Assembly (NCBI RefSeq): GCF_016714275.1
Contig: NZ_JADJNP010000018.1
Coordinates: forward strand, 1-64,000
Source of the DNA: Tessaracoccus sp.
Lineage (GTDB): Bacteria > Actinomycetota > Actinomycetes > Propionibacteriales > Propionibacteriaceae
DNA: 64,000 nucleotides
Direction of reading: 5' to 3'
The notes beneath the pieces are model-generated. The model saw only the letters and a program-made list of their open reading frames with translations, was not told the origin of the DNA and did not search any database. Position numbers and translations under genes: made by a program. This document shows, piece by piece, positions 17,362 to 25,036 of this stretch. Position 1 is the stretch's first letter. Each line of letters opens with the position of its first letter.

Positions 17362-18201
17362 TTAGCGAAACGGACGGAGGGTGAAGCCGTCGCCACGGTA
17401 CACCAATCGTACACCCAGCATGAGCGTCATGCGAAGTTGACCGTCGAGCCAGACATGTTCCAGGAGCGAGTACGGAAGCGCCAGCAGGACGATGGCACGG
17501 TCGATGGGGATGTTGAGTTGGAACGTGGCATCGTCTCGATGTCCGATCCTGACCGGCTCAGCGGCCAAGAGGCGCGTCTCCGAGGCCTTGCCATGGGACC
17601 AGATGCCATCGGCGACGACCACGTCGTCGCGGCGGTTGGGGTTCGCCCAGACGTCGTCGAAGGCTAGCTTGGCGGCGCGGGTTCCGTCCATGAGGTGCCG
17701 CTCCAGTTCGTTGGGGTTCATGTACTTCTTGCCGGTGCTGGTGCGCACGACGCACTGGATGAAGTGCCTGTTTCGATCCCAGAGGTAGACAGCGGATCGG
17801 CTGGGCTGCACGGTCACGACGAGTGCGCGACCGCCGGGAATGTCGACCAGGTGCGACTCCTTCGTGAAGGTCGACGGGACGCAGTAGTTGGGCAGGACGT
17901 CGTCGATCCACGCCTTCATTGGTTCGGGGTCAGCCAGGGGCGCCCAGTCGCCCGCCACCTTGACGCCATCCGGCGCCAGGATCTCTTCCACGCCATAGAC
18001 GACGTGCCCACCTGACGAGTTCGCCATCTGCGACAGGTCGAGACACAGCTCGCGCTGGGCCTTCTGCCGGACCTCGTCGGGGGCGCCTTTGGCGTTCCAG
18101 CCGTCGATGGTCTTCTTGAACTCCACGGTCGCGGTCTCCGGTCGTCCGCGGACGACCAGGGCCTCCAGCTCCGGCTGCGTTGTGATTGCCTTTACTGCCA
18201 T
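17362..18201 (-). CDS. Schlafen/AlbA_2-type putative DNA- or nucleotide-binding protein
   Basis: 279 aa, ATG at 18201 with GAGG 9 bases ahead. Residues 20-140 match the AlbA_2 (Schlafen-core) pattern: ATVEFKKT at 24-31, DLSQMANSSGGHVVYGV at 55-71, and later VRTSTGKKYMNPNEL, which corresponds to the usual R-G/T-S-T segment. Family members are predicted to bind nucleic acid or act as RNases, and some are fused to helicases or regulators. The C-terminal 100 residues are unassigned. The gene starts 17 bp after the AAA ATPase stop and is the last gene of the tightly packed run starting at 28.4 kb. Such AAA/TOPRIM plus Schlafen-like pairs suggest a sensor-effector module; that part is inference. 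Confidence 0.75.
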   Translation of the reverse strand: MAVKAITTQPELEALVVRGRPETATVEFKKTIDGWNAKGAPDEVRQKAQRELCLDLSQMANSSGGHVVYGVEEILAPDGVKVAGDWAPLADPEPMKAWIDDVLPNYCVPSTFTKESHLVDIPGGRALVVTVQPSRSAVYLWDRNRHFIQCVVRTSTGKKYMNPNELERHLMDGTRAAKLAFDDVWANPNRRDDVVVADGIWSHGKASETRLLAAEPVRIGHRDDATFQLNIPIDRAIVLLALPYSLLEHVWLDGQLRMTLMLGVRLVYRGDGFTLRPFR

Positions 18202-18218
18202 GTGGCCTCGGGGGTTGG

Positions 18219-20045
18219 CTAGTTCTCCGCCGTCGCGAGGGTGCGGTAGACCTCGATGAGGTCATCAGGCACGAGGCCCGCGACCTCGGGGCCGCTGTTG
18301 AAGTTGTCGGAGTGGAGGACCCCGGGGCCAGCCTTCTTGTGTAGCGCGCTCACCCGAGCGCGGATGGCGTCCTTGCTCAAGTCGAAGAGCCAGCGGGGAA
18401 GGTTCAACGCGACGGGGTCGGCGTCGCCGTGGTAGGTGACAGCGATGCGAGAGCGTTCGAGGTTCGAGGCGTTCGCCTCGAGTGCCGTGAGGACGTGGTC
18501 GCTGATCCGCTGCAGGGTCGCTGCATCGCTGCGTCGGAGCGTGCCGAGCTCGCCGCGGCCGACACCGCAGGCATTCGCCCAGCCCACTTGCGCGTCGAGG
18601 CTCTCGGTGCCGACAACAGCGCAGTAGAGCGCGATCGGGTCCGCGAAATAGTTCTCGATGGCGTACCGAGAGAGGCGCACCAGTCCAGCTGGCAGTTGCG
18701 AGTCGTCCGTCTCACCGTCGCGGTCGATCAGGCCGCGATGGACTGGTAGCAGGCCAGCCTTGCTGACCTCGGCTAGGCGCCGGCGAACCGCCGTGCAGCC
18801 ACCGGCGCCGGGCACGGCGAATACGGGCAGGAAAGCCAGCGGGCGAAGGTCCGGCACCTGACCCCGGCTGCGGGCGCGGTCGTAGGCCCACTGGTGGAAC
18901 CTGCGGTCGGCCTCGTCTTCGACGAAAACCAAGCGGGCGCTGGGCACTACGGCCAAGGTGTTCGCAGCAAGTCGAGCGACGAGCGCTGAAGCCGAGGGAA
19001 CCTTGCGTATCTGCGTCGGACCGCCGTCGTGGACCATCTCGAACAGGCTGCCTGCCGGCGCTAGCGCGATCGTGTCGGGACGATGCGTGACCATGATGAC
19101 CTGGGTCCCGCGCTCGACGAGCGTCTGCAGGTGATCGTAGTACCCTTTCACCAGCGCGGTGTGCAGGTGCGCATCCGGCTCGTCGAGCAGGAGGAGCGCT
19201 GGGACTTGTTGGGCCGAGAGCGGGTGCTTGCTCAGCGCGTTGACCGTGACCACCAGCGCGACCAGGGCAAGCGTGGCTTGCTCTCCGGAGGACAGCGCGC
19301 TCGGCTTGAGGCGGAACTTTCGCCCTTCGTCAACGCAGCACAGCTCGAAGGGGAAGCGAAGGTCGTCAGGGAACGTGAGTTCGTAGCCGAATCCGAACGT
19401 GCGGAGCAACGCGTTCGCTTGCTCCCAAGGCGCCATGCCGAGCTTCTGGTCGACGTCGTCGTAGGGCACCCGTCGCAACAACAACGACACGCGGTGGTTC
19501 ACATGGCCGTGGAAGACCTGCGCGAGCGCAGACAGAGGGTCTTGCGGATCTCGGGCTACGAGATCGTACGGCCCGAGCGCGTTGAGGACTTCCGCTCGGG
19601 GTGGCAGGGGGCGTCCTGTACCAGCTGCGACTGCGAGCGCGCGCTTCGTCGAAGGGGAGGCTGACGAGGAGGCGAGGACCTCTCGGAGGCCCAGCAACCA
19701 TTCGGGCACTTGTTCGTCCTCCAGGAACTGTGTGCCCCGCAGGTGCTCGATGACCTGGTCCACCTGCTTGAAAAGCTCGGGGCTGATGATCGGGTCCCTC
19801 AAGGAAGCGCTCGACGGCAAGTACCCGCTCGATGGTGCCGGCTCTTCGATTTCGCATTGCAGGGAGTCGCTGCTGTTCCAGAGTTCTGGCGGGCTCACGC
19901 CGGCGCTGCTGTGGTAGGCCAGAAGTGTCAGGAGCTGCGACTTGCCGACGCCGTTCGCGCCAGCGATGATCGCGAACCTCGGGATGTCCGTCCATTCGAA
20001 GGCCGTCAGTGATCGGAACCGCCCCGTGAAATTAACGCGCTTCAC
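18219..20045 (-). CDS. OLD-like AAA ATPase with DUF4435/TOPRIM-like C-terminus
   Basis: 608 aa. The GTG at 20045 overlaps the methyltransferase TGA as GTGA. Walker A is GANGVGKS at 29-36, an ABC-type signature SALSSGEQATLAL lies near 250, Walker B ALLLLDEPDAHLH near 285 and a switch His in MVTHRPD near 318. After residue 370, VFVEDEADRRF (near 375), GLIDRDGE (near 437) and YAIENYF (near 465) match the DUF4435/TOPRIM-like nuclease seen in OLD-family proteins. Such enzymes couple ATP hydrolysis to DNA cleavage or to sensing. Overlap with the methyltransferase indicates a shared function, for example damage or restriction of DNA that lacks the host methyl mark. Confidence 0.82.
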   Translation of the reverse strand: MKRVNFTGRFRSLTAFEWTDIPRFAIIAGANGVGKSQLLTLLAYHSSAGVSPPELWNSSDSLQCEIEEPAPSSGYLPSSASLRDPIISPELFKQVDQVIEHLRGTQFLEDEQVPEWLLGLREVLASSSASPSTKRALAVAAGTGRPLPPRAEVLNALGPYDLVARDPQDPLSALAQVFHGHVNHRVSLLLRRVPYDDVDQKLGMAPWEQANALLRTFGFGYELTFPDDLRFPFELCCVDEGRKFRLKPSALSSGEQATLALVALVVTVNALSKHPLSAQQVPALLLLDEPDAHLHTALVKGYYDHLQTLVERGTQVIMVTHRPDTIALAPAGSLFEMVHDGGPTQIRKVPSASALVARLAANTLAVVPSARLVFVEDEADRRFHQWAYDRARSRGQVPDLRPLAFLPVFAVPGAGGCTAVRRRLAEVSKAGLLPVHRGLIDRDGETDDSQLPAGLVRLSRYAIENYFADPIALYCAVVGTESLDAQVGWANACGVGRGELGTLRRSDAATLQRISDHVLTALEANASNLERSRIAVTYHGDADPVALNLPRWLFDLSKDAIRARVSALHKKAGPGVLHSDNFNSGPEVAGLVPDDLIEVYRTLATAEN

Positions 20046-23000
20046 GAAGCGTTGCCCTTGCCGAGGGTGGCGGCGAAGTAGTTGTAGGCGTGGGACATGT
20101 CGGCCTCGCGGTCGCGGCGGTCGAAGGGGGGGGCAAGGTTCTTGGTGTCGAAGTCGGGGGGGAGGGGCGTGCCGGTGCGAAGGTGGTCTTGCCAGAGCTC
20201 GAAGGACTTGCGGTCGAGGCCGACGCCGACGAGGCCCTTGCTGACGGTGAAGGCGATGCGGCCGTTGACGTCGAACCAGGTGTCATGCTCGTACTGGCGC
20301 AGGACGGGGAACTGCGTGCGGTAGATGGTGCACAGCTCGGTGAGCGTCAGGCCCAGCTCGAGCGCGGCGAGGGCGTCGATCTCGACGAGGGCCCAACGTC
20401 GCTCGAATGCGTTACGGACGGCCGCGGCGCGCGACCAAGTCGCACCGCGCGCTGGCCATGGAGACAACCTAGGGTCGGCCGATGTCCATCCGAGGCCGTC
20501 CATCCGGGGCCACTCCTCGTTCCACAGAGCGGCATAGTGACTCGTAAGACAATTCAGTCGCAGTACACGGCTCGCGAGACCTGGCTCCCGCGGGCTCTCG
20601 AGCGGCAACATCGGCAGGCTGAGTTGCAGGTCCATATAGAGGTCGCTCTTTCCCGTGGAGCGAACATAGAAGTCGAGTGCCAGACTGCTAAGGAGCGCAT
20701 TGTAGCCGAGCATGCGCCGACTCGATGCGAAGGCGAGCGAAAATACCTGATGGACATGTGCCACTTCGGGCGGCAGTATGGCGCATATCACGGTGCGTTC
20801 GTTCGCCGTCTGGAGGCGTCTCCTGTGTGCGTGGCGGTAGAAGTCGAAAGCCGGCCTCCCCAAGAACTGGGGGGCACGCGCTCGGTACACGTCTGTGGGG
20901 ACTGCGGGAACGAAGTTGGTCCTCGGCAAATAGTCCTGCGGCAGTGACTCAAGGGCGAGATTGTCGTAGGCGGCCTTGTTGACGCAAATTTCCCGCGGCG
21001 TCTTATTGAATGGGGTTCCGATGTGAAAGTGAGGGCCAGATGCGATCCAATCAAGCGGTCGAGTGGCGACGCGTGTTTCTCGTCGAATGGTCCCGTCTTT
21101 CTGGCGATTGGTTTCGTTCCACATCTCGCTCGGGAACAGCTCCAGCGCGAGTTCTTCAAGTCGATGCGGAAAGTGGGACAGCTTGAGCATTACAGCTAGA
21201 ATCTCTTGGCTGTGTACCAGTGGGAGTCGTGCCCGCGTGGCAGGTGTGCCGGGGCGTTCTAGGAGTTGCGCGAACAACGACAGCTCGCTTGGTCCAATGT
21301 TTACGACTCGATTGCGATGCCCCTTGGTTTCGAAGACGCCACTGCTTGTCTTTAGGCCTGGTGTGACGCCTGCTCCGTCGTGGTTCATCGACTCGTCAAT
21401 TGTTGATGGATGGACAAGATTTGAGATCGTCTTGAACGCTGGCGTTGTCCTAGCGTCCGCGAGGATGCTGATGGCGTATCCGGCACGGTGAAAGATTGGG
21501 AACAGGGAGAGGGCGTTCTTGAAGCGAAGCACCCATCGCAAGCGAGCGTATAGCGCTTCACGAAGCGCGCCACCTCGGGGGTCGTCGAGAACTCCGGGGC
21601 CATCCTGGTGGATGACGCCGCAGACTGTTGTGTCATTGCCGATGGCGATGGCCTTTGCCATGAAACACTTGTACAGGTTGGCAGGGCCGCCCTGCAGAAG
21701 GCGAAAATTTGAGACGGCACTAAGGTACTGCTGCTCGCCATGTACACGGCATGAAGAGTCCACGTAGTCATGGCGGGATTGATCGAGAACGAGACAGACT
21801 GCGCGCCTTGAGGCGACCTCGTTTGCACGAACCGCATCCAAGGCAAGGCGCGGTTCGAATTCCTCGAGCAGGGCTTGCTCGTGCCACTGTACTTTCAGCC
21901 ACGGCGGATTCCCTACGATCAAATCAAACCCGCCCCGATCCACGAACACTTCCGGCGCCTCCAGCTCCCACGCGAGCGGTCGCAGCCGCCCCGCGATCCG
22001 TGCCACGGCGTCCCAGAGCGTCTCCACTTTCTTGCCGCTTCCTCCGTCCCCCACGCGGCCCTCCGCCTCGCCATCCCCGCTCCCCTCAAGCGCCGCCTCC
22101 GGAAACGCCAGCTGCGCCTCCTCAGCAACGCCGCTCGGCTCCATGCCGAGCACATTCTCCACCGCCGCGACCCAGGCCTTCCGATCCGGCATCAGCCCGA
22201 CGTCCGTCAGCGGCCACGCCCACAGGCAGGCCCACAAGTCCATCACGCGGCGCAGCTGGCCGTGGGCGCTGCTCTCCGCGCGCGCGCTGGCCACCAGCTT
22301 CTCGCGCTGCGCGACCGATAGCCAACCAGTGGGTGGCATCTCCGGCACATCCTGCCCCCAGACCTCCACCCGGCTCCGGCTCCGCGCCAGCACATCTCGC
22401 CGGTCCTGCACCGATCGCCGCAAGCGATCATCGATTCGATCGCTCAGCTCGACCAGCCTCCTCCGCTCCGCCTCGTTCGGCAACACGAGCACGCCCTTGC
22501 GCCAGGCCTTCAGCTGCGCGACCGCCTCCGGCGCCAGCTCCTTCAGGGCCTTGTCGCCCTCGAAGTCGCTCATCGCCGGGTGCGGCAACAGGAAGTGATA
22601 GACGCTCCCCGCCGGTCGCTGCCCGGTCAGCGCGTGCTCCAGCGTCACCGGCCGCGGCGGCTTTCGCTGACACCGCGGCACCTTCAGCTTCGCCGCGACC
22701 TTCTTCAGCAGCTTCGCCAGCGCCTCGGCCCGCGCCGCGGCCGCCGCCGTCTCGTCGACCTCCTCGCCACCCTCCCCGCCATCCCCGCCCCCGTCGTCGT
22801 CATCCCCGCCGCCGCCTTCCCCGCCCCCATCCCCGCCGTCCCCCGCCGCCAGCTCCTCGAGCGCCGCGCGCACCTCCGCCACACCGTCGGCGCTCTTCCC
22901 TGCCTGCTCCCACGCCGTCAGCACTGCCTCCAGCTCGCCCTCCAGCTCCGCCGCGGGCGTCTTCTTCACCAGCGTCGCCAGCGCCTTGGCCAGCGGCTCG

Positions 23001-25036
23001 TCGCTCGCGAAGTCCTCGGCCACGTACACCGCCACACGGGCGCCGATCAGGCTGTTGCCGACGAACAGCCGCGCCGCGTAGCTCGGCGCCGGCTGGTACT
23101 TGTGCATCGTGCCCAGCCACAGGCTCACGGCCGCGAGCTTGGTCGCCATCGGGTTCAGGTCGACGCCGTAGACGCGCTCCTCGGCCAGGTAGGCCTTCAC
23201 TCGCTGCTTCTCGAGCCCGTAGGTCGCCGCCGGGATGCGCTCCCCGCGTTCGGCTTGCTTGCGCTCCAGGTACGCGTCCGCGAGCTGGTCGATGGCCTCG
23301 ACCAGGAACGCGCCCGAGCCCATCGCCGGCTCGCACAGGGCCAGGGCCAGGAGGTCGTCGGCGCTCTTGCCCGGCAGCAGCTCCTTGAGCGCGTACTTCA
23401 CCAGGCACCGCGTCAGCACCTGCGGCGTGTAGTAGCTGGCGCTCTGCTCGCGATCGCGCCCGGCCAGACGGAAGATGAACGTGCCCTGCGGGTGCTTGCG
23501 CCGCACCGGCGCTCCGTCGGGCCCGCGGAAGGAGAGCTCGTCGTCGGTGTACTTGGCCAGCTCGCGCTCGGGGACGAAGTAGCTCTGCTGGGTCGCGTCG
23601 CTGGTGTCGGCGCCCGCCTTGTGGACCTCGTACAAGGTCTCCTTGGCGAAGAACCCGCTGTAGCTGAGCAGCCCCTCGTAGACCGCGCCCAGCTCGCCGA
23701 TGCCGAGCTGCGCGTAGCTGATCCGACCGCGGCCCCAGGACTTGCCGCCCTTGCGCCCCTCGGGCGACAGCGACAGCAGCCGGATGACCTGCTGCAGCGT
23801 CTCGTTGCGCAGCTTCACGCGCGCCAGCCGCGGCGTCGCCCGCGGCGAGAACAGCGTCGAGTGGAGGCCCTTGAGCGTGAAGCCGCGCTCGAGGAAGTCG
23901 ACGCCGCGCTCGCCGTAGACCAGCGTCGCCTGCGCCGGCTCCCAGCCGTCGTTGACCAGCCCGAACAGCTTCTGCAGGCTCTCGTGGAAGAAGTAGCCAT
24001 CGCGCGAGGCCGGCGTGGTCAGCGGCACCTGCTCGAGCTCGCGCAGCACCTCGAGGCTGTAGCCCCGGGCGTACTCCTCGGCGCCCATCGGCAGGCCGTG
24101 CAGCTCGCCGGCCCGGGCCTCGGCGTAGAACAGGAACAGCAGGCGGAACAGGTAGACCAGGCAGTCCTCGGTCAGCTCGCGGGCGGCGTGGTCATCGTAG
24201 AGCTTGGCCTTGGCGGTCGTGCGCTGGTAGTGGACCCACTCGTTGCCGAGGAGCTCGACGGCCTCGCGGGCCGCGAACTTCAGCGACGCGCTCACGCCGA
24301 CCGCGTGCTGGTGCGAGCTGTCGATCAGCGCGTCGGGCAGCGGCCGCCCCGCGCCCGGCGCCAAGAAGTCGCGGCCGAGGAGCGCCGCGGTGACCCGCAG
24401 CGCGCCAGGGTCGCGCCGCCGGAGCAGCGTATCCAGCTCGAAGCGGAGGAACTGGCCGCGGCCCCAGCGGCCGCGCTCGGCGGCGATCGCCTCGCGGCCG
24501 CCGAGCAGCACGATCCACCGTGGCGGCGTCGGGCTCGCGAACAGCGCGCCCACCGCGTCATCGAGCGTCAGCGGCGGCAGCGCCAGCCCGGCCTCGGTCG
24601 CCTCGCTGGGCAGCGGCGCCAGGCGGTCGAGGCGCTGCTCGAGCAGCGCTTCTTCTTCGTGCGGCAGGCCAGCGTCGAGCACGTACAGGTACGGCGCGTC
24701 GCCATGGCGCAGCTCGGTCAGGAGCGGCACGGCCTGGTTGGCGGTGTCGGCGCGGTCGAGCGCGACGTAGTGCGCGCCGCGGGCGTAGCCGAGGGCCTCG
24801 AGCGTGCGCACCGCCAGATCGCGCCCCGCGGCCGCGCGCTCGTCGGCGGTCGCGCCCCCGAGGTCGGCGAGGGTCCGGAACAGGTGGGCGCTGGTGCCGC
24901 GCAGCCGCGCAGCGCACGCGTCGAGGCGTTCGACCGTGGCGGCGTCCTGGGCCTTGAGCTCGTCGGGCAGGCGCTCCTGCAGGTAGTGCGCGCTGAAGAA
25001 CTCGCCGACGTTGTCGATGCCAGTGAGGTCGGCCAT
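20042..25036 (-). CDS. Eco57I-class N6-adenine DNA methyltransferase (DrmMI/PglX-like)
   Basis: 1664 aa. The ATG at 25036 shares one base with the TGA of the SNF2 gene (TGATG); the frame stays open upstream but inside the SNF2 gene. SAM-binding motif I is EPAMGSGAFLVEA near 568 and catalytic motif IV is NPPW near 1042, preceded by DLIVG. A linker near 725-762 is almost pure Gly/Asp/Glu (GGEGGGGDDDDGGG). The C-terminal 600 residues are the presumed target-recognition part; DNA there (about 20.7-21.9 kb) is less GC-rich than the rest, as expected if this part has been exchanged. Adenine methylases of this kind mark self DNA in DISARM class 1 and BREX. A partner SNF2 helicase immediately upstream is the DISARM class 1 arrangement. 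Restriction or self-marking activity is inferred. Confidence 0.85.
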   Translation of the reverse strand: MADLTGIDNVGEFFSAHYLQERLPDELKAQDAATVERLDACAARLRGTSAHLFRTLADLGGATADERAAAGRDLAVRTLEALGYARGAHYVALDRADTANQAVPLLTELRHGDAPYLYVLDAGLPHEEEALLEQRLDRLAPLPSEATEAGLALPPLTLDDAVGALFASPTPPRWIVLLGGREAIAAERGRWGRGQFLRFELDTLLRRRDPGALRVTAALLGRDFLAPGAGRPLPDALIDSSHQHAVGVSASLKFAAREAVELLGNEWVHYQRTTAKAKLYDDHAARELTEDCLVYLFRLLFLFYAEARAGELHGLPMGAEEYARGYSLEVLRELEQVPLTTPASRDGYFFHESLQKLFGLVNDGWEPAQATLVYGERGVDFLERGFTLKGLHSTLFSPRATPRLARVKLRNETLQQVIRLLSLSPEGRKGGKSWGRGRISYAQLGIGELGAVYEGLLSYSGFFAKETLYEVHKAGADTSDATQQSYFVPERELAKYTDDELSFRGPDGAPVRRKHPQGTFIFRLAGRDREQSASYYTPQVLTRCLVKYALKELLPGKSADDLLALALCEPAMGSGAFLVEAIDQLADAYLERKQAERGERIPAATYGLEKQRVKAYLAEERVYGVDLNPMATKLAAVSLWLGTMHKYQPAPSYAARLFVGNSLIGARVAVYVAEDFASDEPLAKALATLVKKTPAAELEGELEAVLTAWEQAGKSADGVAEVRAALEELAAGDGGDGGGEGGGGDDDDGGGDGGEGGEEVDETAAAAARAEALAKLLKKVAAKLKVPRCQRKPPRPVTLEHALTGQRPAGSVYHFLLPHPAMSDFEGDKALKELAPEAVAQLKAWRKGVLVLPNEAERRRLVELSDRIDDRLRRSVQDRRDVLARSRSRVEVWGQDVPEMPPTGWLSVAQREKLVASARAESSAHGQLRRVMDLWACLWAWPLTDVGLMPDRKAWVAAVENVLGMEPSGVAEEAQLAFPEAALEGSGDGEAEGRVGDGGSGKKVETLWDAVARIAGRLRPLAWELEAPEVFVDRGGFDLIVGNPPWLKVQWHEQALLEEFEPRLALDAVRANEVASRRAVCLVLDQSRHDYVDSSCRVHGEQQYLSAVSNFRLLQGGPANLYKCFMAKAIAIGNDTTVCGVIHQDGPGVLDDPRGGALREALYARLRWVLRFKNALSLFPIFHRAGYAISILADARTTPAFKTISNLVHPSTIDESMNHDGAGVTPGLKTSSGVFETKGHRNRVVNIGPSELSLFAQLLERPGTPATRARLPLVHSQEILAVMLKLSHFPHRLEELALELFPSEMWNETNRQKDGTIRRETRVATRPLDWIASGPHFHIGTPFNKTPREICVNKAAYDNLALESLPQDYLPRTNFVPAVPTDVYRARAPQFLGRPAFDFYRHAHRRRLQTANERTVICAILPPEVAHVHQVFSLAFASSRRMLGYNALLSSLALDFYVRSTGKSDLYMDLQLSLPMLPLESPREPGLASRVLRLNCLTSHYAALWNEEWPRMDGLGWTSADPRLSPWPARGATWSRAAAVRNAFERRWALVEIDALAALELGLTLTELCTIYRTQFPVLRQYEHDTWFDVNGRIAFTVSKGLVGVGLDRKSFELWQDHLRTGTPLPPDFDTKNLAPPFDRRDREADMSHAYNYFAATLGKGNAS

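Noticed and set aside
22750..22870. Simple-sequence tract as a CRISPR or intergenic repeat
   Set aside because: It is in frame inside the methylase and encodes its Gly/Asp/Glu linker; no regular repeat-spacer structure.
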